Assembly: GCF_000027145.1 (NCBI RefSeq)
Contig: NC_013891.1
Coordinates: forward strand, 1,798,001 to 1,862,000
DNA from: Listeria seeligeri serovar 1/2b str. SLCC3954
GTDB lineage: Bacteria > Bacillota > Bacilli > Lactobacillales > Listeriaceae
Direction of reading: 5' to 3'
Length of the DNA stretch: 64,000 nucleotides
The notes beneath the pieces are model-generated. The model did not search any database, was not told where the DNA came from, and saw only the letters and a program-made list of their open reading frames with translations. The position numbers and the translations under genes were made by a program. Positions 40,333 through 50,480 of this stretch are shown one piece after another (within the stretch, counting starts at the first letter, position 1; every line of letters begins with the position of its first letter).

Positions 40333-41025
40333 TTATTGTCTGTGTGTCAGTTGATTTATCGCAAATTGTGCGGCACTTTGTTCTGCTTGTTTTTTTGTTC
40401 TGCCACTACCTTTTCCAAGCACTTGTCCGTTAACAATGACTTGCGCATCAAAGGCTTTGTTATGTGCTGGCCCTGTTTCTCCGAGGATATCATATTCAAT
40501 TAAGACATCCCGGTCACGTTGCACGATTTCTTGTAATTGTGTTTTATAATCAACCGTTTCTAAATAAGCTCCGGCGTCAATTTTCGGAAAAATAACGCGT
40601 TCGAGGAATTTTACTACTTTTTCTAGTCCATTGTCTAAATAAAGTGCTCCGATAAACGATTCAAATACATCAGCAAGAAGCGCTGGTCTCGTTCTTCCAC
40701 CAGCTTTTTCTTCTCCTTTACCAAGACGAACATATTTTGAAAAATGAACTACTTCCGCAAATTCAACTAATGACGGCTCGCAAACTATTGCAGCGCGCAT
40801 TTTTGTCATGTGTCCTTCTGCCATATCAGGATACTTATTAAAAAGATAATTGGATACGGTAAGTTCTAACACGGCGTCCCCAAGAAACTCGAGACGTTCA
40901 TTATCTTTTACATTTTCCCGGCGGTGTTCGTTTACGTACGAGGAATGTGTGAATGCTTGTTTTAGTAATTCAATATCTTGAAAATCAAAACCAACGCTTT
41001 CTTGTAATTCTTCCCATTTGTTCAT
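40333..41025 (-). CDS. rnc: Ribonuclease III
   Basis: A 230-residue dsRNA endonuclease. The catalytic signature NERLEFLGD is at 42-50, with the second cluster [17 protein letters not shown] and a C-terminal dsRNA-binding domain ([10 protein letters not shown] ... [18 protein letters not shown]). It processes rRNA precursors, such as the stems of the rRNA operon in this window, and antisense duplexes. A 19-bp hairpin stands 29 nt upstream of its start, which could be a self-cleavage site. AAGGGGCAAG lies before the ATG. Confidence 0.96.
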   Translation of the reverse strand: MNKWEELQESVGFDFQDIELLKQAFTHSSYVNEHRRENVKDNERLEFLGDAVLELTVSNYLFNKYPDMAEGHMTKMRAAIVCEPSLVEFAEVVHFSKYVRLGKGEEKAGGRTRPALLADVFESFIGALYLDNGLEKVVKFLERVIFPKIDAGAYLETVDYKTQLQEIVQRDRDVLIEYDILGETGPAHNKAFDAQVIVNGQVLGKGSGRTKKQAEQSAAQFAINQLTHRQ

Positions 41026-41053
41026 TTCACTTGCCCCTTTCCTTAATAAGCAA

Positions 41054-41101
41054 GTTCATTTTCTAAACAGCTACTAGCAAAAAGCTGCTTAGAAAATGAA
41101 C
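41054..41101 (-). promoter_or_regulatory. Long hairpin upstream of rnc, candidate RNase III site
   Basis: GTTCATTTTCTAAACAGCT (41054-41072) and AGCTGCTTAGAAAATGAAC (41083-41101) form a 19-bp stem around a 10-base loop. The only mismatch becomes a G-U pair in the minus-strand transcript. No T-run follows, so it is not an ordinary terminator. It lies in the rnc 5' untranslated region. Confidence 0.65.
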
Positions 41102-41120
41102 CAACGAATCTCTTGACCTT

Positions 41121-41197
41121 GAAAAAGAGGCTGCCAGTTATTACTTACCCCACTTGCGGAAGTTACCACAGCGAAGATAAGTAACACGGGCACCCTC
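41121..41197 (-). terminator. Branched structure after acpP, likely terminator
   Basis: On the minus strand GAGGGTGCC pairs with GGCAGCCTC with one mismatch. Inside, GTTACTTATC pairs with GGTAAGTAAT, and TGTGG with CCGCA at the tip. The outer stem ends in CTTTTTC. The whole is a rod-like terminator, or a small stable RNA, between acpP and rnc. Confidence 0.55.
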
Positions 41198-41219
41198 ATT
41201 TATCCGGTCACATAAAGTT

Positions 41220-41477
<258 letters not shown>

Positions 41478-41558
41478 TTATATAGGATTATTCCTCCTAC
41501 GTAAACAAAAATATTTAAAGTAATGCGAGCCAAGTTAATTCGCATTCAATAACTAATT

Positions 41559-42302
41559 TTACATCACCATTCCGCCATCAACGGATAGTGTTTGACCCGT
41601 AATATATTTCGATGCATCACTTGCAAGGAAAAGAACCGCATTCGCGATATCTTCTGTTGTTCCATATGCACCAAGCGGGATTTGTGCAAGCATAGTTTCT
41701 TTTGTTTTTTCATCTAGTTTGTCTGTCATTTCAGTTGTAATAAAACCAGGTGCAACTGCATTGACGTTAATTCCGCGTGGAGCTAATTCGCGTGCAGTTG
41801 TTTTCGTTAAACCAATAACTCCAGCTTTACTTGCTACATAATTGGCTTGTCCAGCATTACCAATTAGACCGACAACTGATGCCATATTGATAATTTTACC
41901 AGCACGTTGTTTCATCATTGTACGGGTTACAGCTTTTGTGCAAAGGAATGTGCCTTTTAAATTAATATTAATCACATCATCCCACTCGTCTTCTTTCATA
42001 CGCATCAATAAATTATCACGGGTAATTCCAGCATTATTTACTAAAATGTCCACACGGCCAAAGCGTTCTATTGCTTGTTTGAAAAAAGCGTCGACATCTT
42101 CTGCGATAGCAACATTGGCTTTCATTGCTTCCACTTCGACACCGTGAGCAGCTACTAATTTAGCTGTTTCTTCTGCAGCATCTGGGCTACCGTTGTAATT
42201 AAAGAAAATATTTGCGCCTTCTTCGGCTAGTTTGATGGCGATATCACGACCGATTCCACGTGAGCCACCAGTTACAACAGCTACTTTCCCTTGTAAAGTC
42301 AT
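41559..42302 (-). CDS. fabG: 3-oxoacyl-[acyl-carrier-protein] reductase
   Basis: A 247-residue short-chain dehydrogenase that reduces beta-ketoacyl-ACP with NADPH. The nucleotide-binding TGGSRGIG is at 11-18, NNAG at 89-92, and the catalytic Ser142, Tyr155 and Lys159 (NYVASK) are all present. It follows fabD by 3 nt in the fap operon. Confidence 0.96.
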   Translation of the reverse strand: MTLQGKVAVVTGGSRGIGRDIAIKLAEEGANIFFNYNGSPDAAEETAKLVAAHGVEVEAMKANVAIAEDVDAFFKQAIERFGRVDILVNNAGITRDNLLMRMKEDEWDDVININLKGTFLCTKAVTRTMMKQRAGKIINMASVVGLIGNAGQANYVASKAGVIGLTKTTARELAPRGINVNAVAPGFITTEMTDKLDEKTKETMLAQIPLGAYGTTEDIANAVLFLASDASKYITGQTLSVDGGMVM

Positions 42303-42305
42303 TCG

Positions 42306-43247
42306 TTATTCCCCTTTCAATGTCGCTGCAACACCTTGTACTGATTCCACATCACCTGCAGAAAGTACGGTTACATCACGATTGATTTTTTTGATTAAGC
42401 CAGCTAATACTTTGCCAGAACCGATTTCGACGAATGTATCTACGCCGTTCTTAATTAATTCTTCTACAATATCTTCCCATAAAACAGGCGAATAGATTTG
42501 TTTAATTAGTTTATCGCTAATTGCTGTTTTATCTGTTGTTTGTTTTGCATCTACATTATTTACAACTGGAATCTTACCGTCTGAAATTTCTACTTCCGCT
42601 AAAATTTCACGGAAAGCAAGTGCGGCTGGTTCCATTAAGCTTGAATGGAATGGACCACTTACAGCAAGTGGCAACACACGTTTCGCTCCATTTTCTTTGG
42701 CTTTTTCGCCAGCTTTTAGAACACCAGCAGTAGTTCCGGAAATAACAATTTGTCCTGGGCAATTAAGGTTAGCAAGTTGAACAGCATCGCCTGCAGCAGT
42801 CACTTCGTCAGTGATTGCTTTTAATGTTTCACGGTCTACACCAAGCACAGCAGCCATTGCGCCTTTACCATTTGGTACAGCTGCTTCCATTAACTCGCCG
42901 CGTTTACGAACCAGGTAAATCGCATCGCTTGCTTCTAAAAATCCACCAGCAACAAGTGCGCTATATTCCCCGAGGCTATGTCCCGCAACGAAATCAGCTT
43001 TAACACCGTATGTTTCCAGTGCACGTAAAATTGCTACGCTAGTTGAAACTAACGCTGGTTGCGCGTTTTCGGATTTGGTTAATAATTCAATCGGTCCTTC
43101 TGTAATCACATCAGTAATCGAAAAACCTAGTCTTGCATCTGCATCATCATATACTTTTTTGGCTTCAGGATATTCTGCTGCTACATCTTGCCCCATGCCA
43201 ATTTTTTGTGCTCCTTGACCGGGAAATACGAATGCGATTTTAGTCAT
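42306..43247 (-). CDS. fabD: Malonyl-CoA:ACP transacylase
   Basis: A 313-residue enzyme that moves malonyl from CoA to [12 protein letters not shown] is at 7-15, the nucleophile Ser91 in GHSLGE (89-94), and the His in [10 protein letters not shown] near 200. The gene overlaps the end of plsX by 8 nt, so the two are translationally coupled. Confidence 0.96.
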   Translation of the reverse strand: MTKIAFVFPGQGAQKIGMGQDVAAEYPEAKKVYDDADARLGFSITDVITEGPIELLTKSENAQPALVSTSVAILRALETYGVKADFVAGHSLGEYSALVAGGFLEASDAIYLVRKRGELMEAAVPNGKGAMAAVLGVDRETLKAITDEVTAAGDAVQLANLNCPGQIVISGTTAGVLKAGEKAKENGAKRVLPLAVSGPFHSSLMEPAALAFREILAEVEISDGKIPVVNNVDAKQTTDKTAISDKLIKQIYSPVLWEDIVEELIKNGVDTFVEIGSGKVLAGLIKKINRDVTVLSAGDVESVQGVAATLKGE

Positions 43248-44253
43248 TTGCTTCTGTTCCTCCTAATTTTCCTTTATCTACCTCTGCTTTAATTGTTTGG
43301 ACAACTTGTTTTTCTACCATTTCGCGAACTTGACGAATAGTTGTGAAAATCCCTTTTGCATTGGACGAGCCATGTGCTTTTACAACTGGAGCTTGAACAC
43401 CGAATAGACAAGCGCCACCGTACTCGCTATAATCCATTTTTGCTTTTAGTTCCATTAAATCTTTTTTCAAAAAGCTAGCTGCTACTTTATTTTTAAAGCC
43501 ATTTAATAAACTCATTTTTAACATACTTAGGAAAGCTGCGCCGGTTCCTTCGATGGATTTAAGTACCATATTACCTGTAAAACCGTCTGTTACAACAACA
43601 TCAGCAACATCCATTAATAGATCACGTGCTTCGATATTACCAATAAATTCATATGCTTGTTGGTTTTTCATTAGCTCAAATGATTTTTTCGTTAAGTCGT
43701 TTCCTTTTGTTTCTTCTGTTCCAATGTTCAAAAGTGCCACTCGTGGGCGATCGATTTTACGTACTTTTTCTGCATAAACGGAACCCATTAGACCAAATTG
43801 AAGTAAATGTTCTGGTTTTGCTTCGGCATTGGCACCTAGGTCAAGCATAACAAAACCTTTACCAGTAACAGTCGGCAAAGTTGGTGCTAGTGCTGGACGA
43901 TCAATTCCTTTAATTCGGCCAATAACGAAAAGACCTGTGGACATTAATGCACCCGTATTCCCAGCTGAAATACATGCGTCTGCTTCTCCGTCTTTTACGG
44001 CTTGAGCAGCAAGAACCATCGAAGCTTTTTTCTTACGCTTTACCGCGCGAACTGGTTCGTCGTCGCTTTCGATTTTTTCATCAGTATGTATAACTTTGAC
44101 CCGGGTTTTGTCAGTTAAAAACTCATTGATTTTTGTTTCGTCTCCAAATAGGAGAATTTCGATATCTTTATATTGGGCTGTTGCTTGCATCACACCTAAA
44201 ACAATTTCTTTTGGTGCATTGTCTCCACCCATCGCATCTACAGCAATTTTCAT
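43240..44253 (-). CDS. plsX: Phosphate acyltransferase PlsX
   Basis: A 337-residue enzyme making acyl-phosphate from acyl-ACP, the first step of phospholipid synthesis with PlsY. Signature segments are [42 protein letters not shown] and [12 protein letters not shown]. It follows fapR by 19 nt. The FapR repressor upstream very likely controls it. Confidence 0.96.
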   Translation of the reverse strand: MKIAVDAMGGDNAPKEIVLGVMQATAQYKDIEILLFGDETKINEFLTDKTRVKVIHTDEKIESDDEPVRAVKRKKKASMVLAAQAVKDGEADACISAGNTGALMSTGLFVIGRIKGIDRPALAPTLPTVTGKGFVMLDLGANAEAKPEHLLQFGLMGSVYAEKVRKIDRPRVALLNIGTEETKGNDLTKKSFELMKNQQAYEFIGNIEARDLLMDVADVVVTDGFTGNMVLKSIEGTGAAFLSMLKMSLLNGFKNKVAASFLKKDLMELKAKMDYSEYGGACLFGVQAPVVKAHGSSNAKGIFTTIRQVREMVEKQVVQTIKAEVDKGKLGGTEAND

Positions 44254-44272
44254 TATACGTCAGTCCTTTTTT

Positions 44273-44842
44273 TCATTTTTGCGTTGCGTGATACATTTCA
44301 AACTTACCTTTAAGTACTATTTCATCTCCAACATAGCTCGTTACATCTACTATTGTAATCGCTCTAATGTCTGTTGTCGGACGTACTTTTGCTTTTGCAA
44401 TGATGCGCTCCCCTTCATTAACCGAACGGACAAAACGGACAGTGGCTTGAGTTGTAAGAGCAAGTTCATTTGGGATGACTGCGGTTGCTAAGGAATTAGC
44501 TTGGGCAAAAAGATGATGCCCACGAGCAATTTTATTTCGCTTAAAGACATGCTCACTTCGCACATCGAAAATGGAAATAGCGCTCTTGCTAAGTTGGATA
44601 TCAATAATTTCACCAATCACTTCATCGATGGGAAGGCTTTTTACAGCATCGGCATAATTGACACTCGCAACATGTTTAATTCTCTCCCTAAGTTCTGGAA
44701 TCGAAAGTGCTACTCGGTCTAACCGAATTGTTTGCACGCTGACTCCAAACTTTTCTGCAAGTTGCTCATCCGTTATAAAAGGATTTTCTTCAATCGCAAC
44801 TTGGAGTTTCAGTTGTCTGTCCTTCTTTGAATATTTTTTCAT
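44273..44842 (-). CDS. fapR: Fatty-acid biosynthesis repressor FapR
   Basis: A 189-residue repressor with an N-terminal DeoR-like helix-turn-helix ([24 protein letters not shown]) and a C-terminal hot-dog domain that binds malonyl-CoA (about 90-185, with [13 protein letters not shown]). Malonyl-CoA releases it from DNA, which couples lipid gene expression to precursor supply. It heads the fapR-plsX-fabD-fabG-acpP operon and has a clear FapR box upstream at 44877-44893, so it is autoregulated. Confidence 0.96.
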   Translation of the reverse strand: MKKYSKKDRQLKLQVAIEENPFITDEQLAEKFGVSVQTIRLDRVALSIPELRERIKHVASVNYADAVKSLPIDEVIGEIIDIQLSKSAISIFDVRSEHVFKRNKIARGHHLFAQANSLATAVIPNELALTTQATVRFVRSVNEGERIIAKAKVRPTTDIRAITIVDVTSYVGDEIVLKGKFEMYHATQK

Positions 44843-44876
44843 GCACGTTTCCTCATCTCTTTTTTTGTGAAAGGTA

Positions 44877-44893
44877 TTAATACCAGCTACTAA
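44877..44893. promoter_or_regulatory. FapR operator
   Basis: TTAATACCAGCTACTAA is an imperfect 17-bp palindrome (reverse TTAGTAGCTGGTATTAA) that fits the FapR consensus of TTAGTA half sites around a short centre. It lies 35 nt upstream of fapR and overlaps the probable -10 region (TTAACC then, 16 nt later, TATTAA on the minus strand). Confidence 0.82.
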
Positions 44894-44902
44894 ACACTGG
44901 TT

Positions 44903-44946
44903 AAAAAAAGGAAGTTACCTCTGACTGATAACTCTCAGAACTTCCT
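44903..44946 (-). terminator. Hairpin with T-run upstream of the fapR promoter and after recG
   Basis: AGGAAGTT (44909-44916) and AACTTCCT (44939-44946) pair, and the minus strand follows with seven T. It is the terminator of the recG transcript, about 80 nt after its stop. Confidence 0.72.
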
Positions 44947-45023
44947 GTTATTTTATTGTTACTTTAATATGTTATTAAAAAACAAGCAAAGTTGCAAGTT
45001 TTTTAGAAGAATAATGTTTAGGT

Positions 45024-47072
45024 TTAATCTAGTTTTTGTTCGGTGAAGACGCCTTCTTCCTCAAGTAATGCAACTAATTTTTCATATTGTTTATTTTCTA
45101 ACATGTTTTCTTCAAAGATCATATGGACGGCATCTTGGCGGGCAATTTCGAGTACGCGATAATCGTGAACCATATCGGCTACTTTAAATTCTGGAACTCC
45201 GCTTTGCTTTCTACCGAAGAAATCTCCTGGTCCACGAAGCTCTAAATCACGTTCACTGACGACAAAGCCATCATTTGTTTCTGACATAATCATCATCCGC
45301 TCCTTGCCGACTTCTGTTTTTGGATCAGCAATAAGGATACAGTATGACTGGTCAGCGCCCCGACCAACTCGGCCACGCAATTGATGCAACTGTGCCAAAC
45401 CAAAACGGTCAGCATCATAGATAACCATCATTGTTGCATTTGGGACGTTTACTCCAACTTCAACAACCGTTGTCGAAACTAAACAATCAATTTTTTTATC
45501 ATTAAAGTCGCGCATAATTTGTTCTTTGTCTGCTGGTAGTAGTTTCCCATGCATTAAACCTGGACGATATTTAGTTCCCCATTTATTTTGCAAGATATTA
45601 AATACGTCAATCGCATTTTGCACATCGAGCTTTTCTGACTCTTCAATGAGCGGACAAATAATATATACTTGATGACCTTTATCAATCTCTTTTTCCATGA
45701 AACCGATGACACGTTCGAGCATTTGATGTTTAACCCAGTAGGTTTCGATTTCTTTTCGACCTGCTGGAAGTTCATCAATAATTGATACATCCATTTCACC
45801 AAAGGCAGTAATCGCCAGTGTCCTTGGAATCGGTGTCGCGGTCATAAATAGCACATCTGGGTATTCTCCTTTTTCTCGAAGCACCCGGCGCTGCGTCACG
45901 CCAAATCGGTGTTGCTCGTCAGTAATAACTAAACCAAGACGGTGATAAATGACTTCATCTTGAATTAAAGCATGTGTACCAATTAATACATCTACTGATC
46001 CATTTTCTAGCATTGCAAGTAATTCTCTGCGCCGTTTTCCTTTGACGCTACTAGTTAATAATCCTACTGTAACATCAAACGGCTGTAAAAGTTCTACTAA
46101 GGAATTAGCATGCTGTTCTGCTAGGATTTCGGTTGGCACCATTAAAGCACTTTGAAAACCGCTTTTTGCCGCAGCATACATCGCAATGGATGCAACGACT
46201 GTTTTTCCCGAACCAACATCACCTTGAAGCAAGCGATTCATGTGAAAATGAGATAACATGTCTCCACAGATTTCATTTACTACTCGTTTTTGTGCTTTTG
46301 TAAGCGCAAACGGGAGCGAATCAATGTAATGACGTAAATCTTCTACATCATAATTAATCGAGATACCACCTGATTTTTCACGTTCGATTTTGCGGAAAAA
46401 CTGCATTTTCAGTTGAAATAGTAAGAATTCTTCATAAACCATTCGGCGACGCGCTTGTTTTAATTCATCGTTATTTTTAGGGAAATGCAACACCCTGACT
46501 GCTTCTAACCGGTCCATTAATTGATATTTTTCTAGCAAATTAGTTGGAATTACTTCTTCAATGGAACTACTGTAAGCATCGAACGCCGCCCTGGTATATT
46601 TTTGCATTGTTTTATTTCGAAGCGTTCCTTTTAGACGATAAACGCCTTCTAGTTCTTCTTCATTTTCTACGGCGCCAATTTTGACTTTGCTGGCGGTGAT
46701 TTGCGCTCGACCTTTATCCCACTTACCTGAAATCGTGACGGTTTCACCTACGTTAATTTTACTTTTCAAATAAGGCTGATTAAAAAAATCAATTTTGATG
46801 ACTTGCCCTTCTGTGGACACGCGAAAAGAAAGCTTAGATTTTTTGCGCCCATAAAAAGCGACCGTTGCTTCGGTTAGTACTTCGCCTTGAATGGTAATCC
46901 GCTCTTCGTGTGCTACAAGCGATAAATCCCGCAACCGATAATCTTCGTAGCGGTACGGAAAATTCCAAAGCAAATCATGGACGGTTGATAAACCTAATTC
47001 TTTTAATGTTTTAGCTGTTTCTTCTCCAATACCTTTGATTTCTGTTGTCGGAATTCGTTTAAGTTCACTCAC
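45024..47072 (-). CDS. recG: ATP-dependent DNA helicase RecG
   Basis: A 682-residue helicase that reverses stalled forks and migrates branches. The N-terminal wedge domain (OB fold, about 60-160) is followed by the helicase core with LLQGDVGSGKTVVA, TDEQHRFG, FMTATPIPRT and the C-lobe QLRGRVGRG. I place the start at GTG 47072, inside the last codons of sdaAA, giving the usual length. The ribosome site is poor, so translation probably depends on coupling to sdaAA, with which it overlaps by 8 nt. Confidence 0.95.
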   Translation of the reverse strand: MSELKRIPTTEIKGIGEETAKTLKELGLSTVHDLLWNFPYRYEDYRLRDLSLVAHEERITIQGEVLTEATVAFYGRKKSKLSFRVSTEGQVIKIDFFNQPYLKSKINVGETVTISGKWDKGRAQITASKVKIGAVENEEELEGVYRLKGTLRNKTMQKYTRAAFDAYSSSIEEVIPTNLLEKYQLMDRLEAVRVLHFPKNNDELKQARRRMVYEEFLLFQLKMQFFRKIEREKSGGISINYDVEDLRHYIDSLPFALTKAQKRVVNEICGDMLSHFHMNRLLQGDVGSGKTVVASIAMYAAAKSGFQSALMVPTEILAEQHANSLVELLQPFDVTVGLLTSSVKGKRRRELLAMLENGSVDVLIGTHALIQDEVIYHRLGLVITDEQHRFGVTQRRVLREKGEYPDVLFMTATPIPRTLAITAFGEMDVSIIDELPAGRKEIETYWVKHQMLERVIGFMEKEIDKGHQVYIICPLIEESEKLDVQNAIDVFNILQNKWGTKYRPGLMHGKLLPADKEQIMRDFNDKKIDCLVSTTVVEVGVNVPNATMMVIYDADRFGLAQLHQLRGRVGRGADQSYCILIADPKTEVGKERMMIMSETNDGFVVSERDLELRGPGDFFGRKQSGVPEFKVADMVHDYRVLEIARQDAVHMIFEENMLENKQYEKLVALLEEEGVFTEQKLD

Positions 47073-47955
47073 TTGTATTTTCTGGCGACAGTCCAAAAAT
47101 CTTCCGCTGAATCGCACGTCCAGTCGGTGTAGCCGCCAATCCTCCTTCTGCTGTTTCTCGTAATGAGCTTGGCATTTGTAAACCTACGCGGTGCATAGCT
47201 TCAATGACTTCATCACATGGAATTCGACTTTTAATTCCTGCGAGGGCCATATCAGCGGAAATAATCGCCTGCGAAGAACCTAAAGCATTTCGTTTTACGC
47301 ATGGTACTTCCACAAGTCCGGCAACTGGATCACAGACAAGTCCAAGCATGTTTTTCATTGTCATTGCCATCGCATGAGCTGATTCTTCTGGCGTACCTCC
47401 TGCTGCTGCAACGATCGCTGCTGATGCCATGGCGCTTGCTGAACCAATTTCGGCTTGACAACCACCAGCTGCCCCGCTAATAAATGCATTATTCGCGACA
47501 ATATAGCCAAAAGCTCCTGCAGTAAATAAAAAGTTAACCATGTCTTCGCGCGTCATTTGTAATCTGTCTTTTAATGAGAATAATACACCTGGAACAACTC
47601 CAGCGCTTCCGGCAGTTGGCGTGGCACAAATTACACCCATTGATGCATTTACTTCGTTGGTGGCAATTGCTTTGGCTACCGAATCAAGTAAAACTTCTCC
47701 GGATAAAAAATTACCTTTTTTGATGTAGTCTTGCATTAAGACCGCATCTCCACCAGTTAAGCCAGTAGTTGAGGTAACTCCTGCCTCGCCTTCTTTGATA
47801 GCTTCTTCCATAATATCTAAATTCCGTTCCATCGCGGCAATTATCTCTTCCCGCGGTAAACCAGAAATAGTCATTTCACGATTTATCATAATTTCAGCAA
47901 TAGTTAGATTCTCACGTTCAGCGATATCTACTAGTTCTGCTACAGTTCTAAACAT
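47065..47955 (-). CDS. sdaAA: L-serine dehydratase, alpha subunit
   Basis: A 296-residue iron-sulfur L-serine dehydratase subunit converting serine to pyruvate and ammonia. Cluster-binding Cys segments are present: VICATPTAGSAGVVPG, GAAGGCQAEIGSASA and LVCDPVAGLVEVPCVKRN. The start is ATG 47955 or the GTG at 47964; the upstream sequence has only a weak ribosome site. It is coupled to sdaAB upstream, although a hairpin separates the two genes. Confidence 0.92.
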   Translation of the reverse strand: MFRTVAELVDIAERENLTIAEIMINREMTISGLPREEIIAAMERNLDIMEEAIKEGEAGVTSTTGLTGGDAVLMQDYIKKGNFLSGEVLLDSVAKAIATNEVNASMGVICATPTAGSAGVVPGVLFSLKDRLQMTREDMVNFLFTAGAFGYIVANNAFISGAAGGCQAEIGSASAMASAAIVAAAGGTPEESAHAMAMTMKNMLGLVCDPVAGLVEVPCVKRNALGSSQAIISADMALAGIKSRIPCDEVIEAMHRVGLQMPSSLRETAEGGLAATPTGRAIQRKIFGLSPENTSE

Positions 47956-48004
47956 TATCCACACTCACTTTCTAATACTTCTTTACCAACATACCTGATT
48001 TCCA

Positions 48005-48053
48005 ACTCAAAATAAAGCCAAATGCACGCTTTACTCACGTACATTTGGCTTTA
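48005..48053 (-). terminator. 16-bp hairpin between sdaAB and sdaAA
   Basis: TAAAGCCAAATGCACG and CGTACATTTGGCTTTA form a 16-bp stem with one mismatch around a 9-base loop. TTTATTTTG follows on the minus strand. It is a partial terminator or attenuator that would lower sdaAA-recG expression relative to sdaAB. Confidence 0.65.
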
Positions 48054-48103
48054 CACAAATCGAGCGAAAGCCACCGATTTACTAGAGATATCCAAAAGTT
48101 GTA

Positions 48104-48766
48104 TTAAATCATCACACTTGCTACTTGATAAATCCCTGGCAATTCAGCAATCTTCGTAATCAAAGCTTGTTCTACTTGCTGATCCACTTCAATTACCATC
48201 AGAGCTTCGTCACCTTTTACTTTACGAGATACTTTCATTTGGCCAATATTAATTTTATGATCTGCAATAACAGATGATACAGCTGCAATTGCTCCAAATT
48301 TATCTTGATGTAAAATAAGAATGGCTGGCGCGGTTCCAGTAAATTCTAGCTCAAATTCATTTAAGCGAATGATTTCTACTTTCCCACCGCCAATGGATGC
48401 ACCTATTAAGGTCATTTGTTGCATACCATGTTTTAATACTAATTTGACAGTGTTCGGATGAGGTGGCTCTTCAACTTCCTCGATGAATTGAATTCGCATA
48501 CCCCATTCTTCTGCCAGTTTTGGCGATTCTTTCATTCGTGGATCGTCTGGCTCAAAACCAAGCAAACCACCAATGAGTGCCACGTCTGTTCCGTGCCCTT
48601 TATATGTTTTAGCGAATGAACCATATAAATGAATATCTACTTGGGATGGTTGTTCATTAAAAACAGCTCGTGCAATCGCGCCAATTCTGCTAGCTCCAGC
48701 AGTATGAGAACTTGATGGGCCTATCATTACTGGACCAATAATATCAAACACGCTATTAAATTTCAC
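48104..48766 (-). CDS. sdaAB: L-serine dehydratase, beta subunit
   Basis: A 220-residue regulatory subunit: the SdaAB domain with DIIGPVMIGPSSSHTAGASRIG, SFAKTYKGHGTD and GFEPDDPR, then a C-terminal ACT domain (about 145-220) starting TAPAILILHQDKFGAIAAVSSV. It pairs with SdaAA. It lies 41 nt after the fakA-like gene. Confidence 0.94.
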   Translation of the reverse strand: MKFNSVFDIIGPVMIGPSSSHTAGASRIGAIARAVFNEQPSQVDIHLYGSFAKTYKGHGTDVALIGGLLGFEPDDPRMKESPKLAEEWGMRIQFIEEVEEPPHPNTVKLVLKHGMQQMTLIGASIGGGKVEIIRLNEFELEFTGTAPAILILHQDKFGAIAAVSSVIADHKINIGQMKVSRKVKGDEALMVIEVDQQVEQALITKIAELPGIYQVASVMI

Positions 48767-48807
48767 TTGCGATCATCCTTTCTGCTATTCATTTAACATC
48801 TCTAAGG

Positions 48808-50466
48808 CTATTCTACTGCAAAAATGTACGGGTAAACTGGTTGATTACCTTCGTGAATTTCTACCTCGACATCCGGATAAGCTTCTGTTACTTTGTCTGC
48901 TAGTTCTTCTGTCGCAGCTAAATCAGTATCTTCACCAAAAATAATGGTTACAATTTCACTATCATCATCTAGTAATTTTTCTAATGTTTCATACGCTGCT
49001 ACTGCTAACGTTTCACAGCTTACTTTGATTTTTCCTTCTACCATACCAATGAAACTATCTTTTTTAATTTCGACGCCTTCAACCGTTGTGTCACGTACAG
49101 CAGTTGTTACTTGTCCACTAGCAACTTCTTCTATTGCCGCTTTCATTGCATCAGCATTAGTAGTGAAGTCTTGCTCCGGTTGGAATGAAAGTACGGCTGT
49201 CAGACCTTGCGGGATAGTTTTGGTTGGAATAATTTGTACTTTATCTTCTCCTAAAAGCTGCGCCGCTTGTTCTGCAGCCATTTGGATATTTTTATTATTT
49301 GGAAGAACGAAAACTTGCTCAGCATGTGCAGATTCAATCGCTTTAACGATATCTTCTGTACTTGGATTCATCGTTTGTCCTCCAGAAAGTACAACAGAAA
49401 CACCCATACTTTCAAAAAGTTTTTTCATACCTTCTCCGGCTGAAACAGTCACGATTCCATAAGCTGATTTTTCTTTCACAACTTCTTTTTCGTCACTTAC
49501 TATTTCGTTATGCTGTTCGCGCATATTCTCTACTTTTAATTTAAGCAAACTACCGTATTGTTGACCATAATTAAAGACATCTCCTGGTCGTTCCACGTGT
49601 ACATGGACTTTAACGACCTCATCGTCTGCCGCAACCAGTAACGAATCACCTAGTTCGCTTAAATCTTGACGAAACTGTTCTTCATCAAATGGTTTTAAAT
49701 CTGGGTTGTTTTCGTTGATTTTGACAATCATTTCGGTACAATAACCAAAATGAATATCCTCTGTTGACATAAAGTCTTGTACGTGACGATGATGTTCCGC
49801 GTTAATCAATTCGCCCATCGACGCCATGTAATCAGGTGCTTCAGCGATTTTACCAGTTAATACGCCATAAAAACCTTCATAAATAATGATAAGCCCTTGT
49901 CCGCCGCTATCTACCACACCAACTTCTTTTAATACAGGAAGTAAATCAGGTGTTTTTTCTAAGGCAATTTTTCCTTGCTTCAGAATTGCTTCCATTACTA
50001 ATTCGATTTCTTGATGTTCGCTAGCAGCTTGTACGCCGGCTTTAGCAGCTTCACGAGCCACAGTTAGGATTGTTCCTTCTACTGGCTTCATAACTGCTTT
50101 ATAGGCCGTTTCAACACCTTTTACGAACGCACCAGCAAATTCTTCTGCATTTAATGTTTCTTTATTTTCAATTGCTTTGGAAAATCCTCGGAAAAGTTGA
50201 GATAAAATAACGCCAGAATTTCCTCGTGCGCCCATAAGTAAACCTTTTGCCAGATTTGCTCCAACAGCACTAATCGTTTCTTTGTCATTTTTTGCGACTT
50301 CTTCTGCACCGCTTGTCATGGATAAGTTCATATTTGTTCCCGTGTCGCCATCTGGAACCGGGAAAACGTTTAATGAATCAACAAAATCAGCATTCTTCGC
50401 TAAATTCTCTGCTCCAAGCGCTATCATTGCTGCAAATTTCTCTGAGTCTAACTGATATATACTCAC
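48808..50466 (-). CDS. FakA-like fatty acid kinase (DAK/YloV family)
   Basis: A 552-residue protein. The N-terminal DhaL-like kinase domain (about 1-200) has the metal-binding PVPDGDTGTNMNLSMTSG and ARGNSGVILSQLFRG. A middle domain and a C-terminal part (about 330-552) with GLTAVLSFQPEQDF and TIIFGEDTD resemble FakA of Staphylococcus aureus and Bacillus YloV. FakA binds ATP and phosphorylates fatty acids presented by FakB. No fakB is adjacent. It follows the Asp23-family gene by 14 nt. Confidence 0.9.
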   Translation of the reverse strand: MSIYQLDSEKFAAMIALGAENLAKNADFVDSLNVFPVPDGDTGTNMNLSMTSGAEEVAKNDKETISAVGANLAKGLLMGARGNSGVILSQLFRGFSKAIENKETLNAEEFAGAFVKGVETAYKAVMKPVEGTILTVAREAAKAGVQAASEHQEIELVMEAILKQGKIALEKTPDLLPVLKEVGVVDSGGQGLIIIYEGFYGVLTGKIAEAPDYMASMGELINAEHHRHVQDFMSTEDIHFGYCTEMIVKINENNPDLKPFDEEQFRQDLSELGDSLLVAADDEVVKVHVHVERPGDVFNYGQQYGSLLKLKVENMREQHNEIVSDEKEVVKEKSAYGIVTVSAGEGMKKLFESMGVSVVLSGGQTMNPSTEDIVKAIESAHAEQVFVLPNNKNIQMAAEQAAQLLGEDKVQIIPTKTIPQGLTAVLSFQPEQDFTTNADAMKAAIEEVASGQVTTAVRDTTVEGVEIKKDSFIGMVEGKIKVSCETLAVAAYETLEKLLDDDSEIVTIIFGEDTDLAATEELADKVTEAYPDVEVEIHEGNQPVYPYIFAVE

Positions 50467-50480
50467 TTACATAATCCTCC

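Noticed and set aside
47965-47998. A distinct short plus-strand frame at 47795-47998 over the sdaAA start
   Set aside because: It is antisense to a well-supported gene and has no ribosome site or family match.
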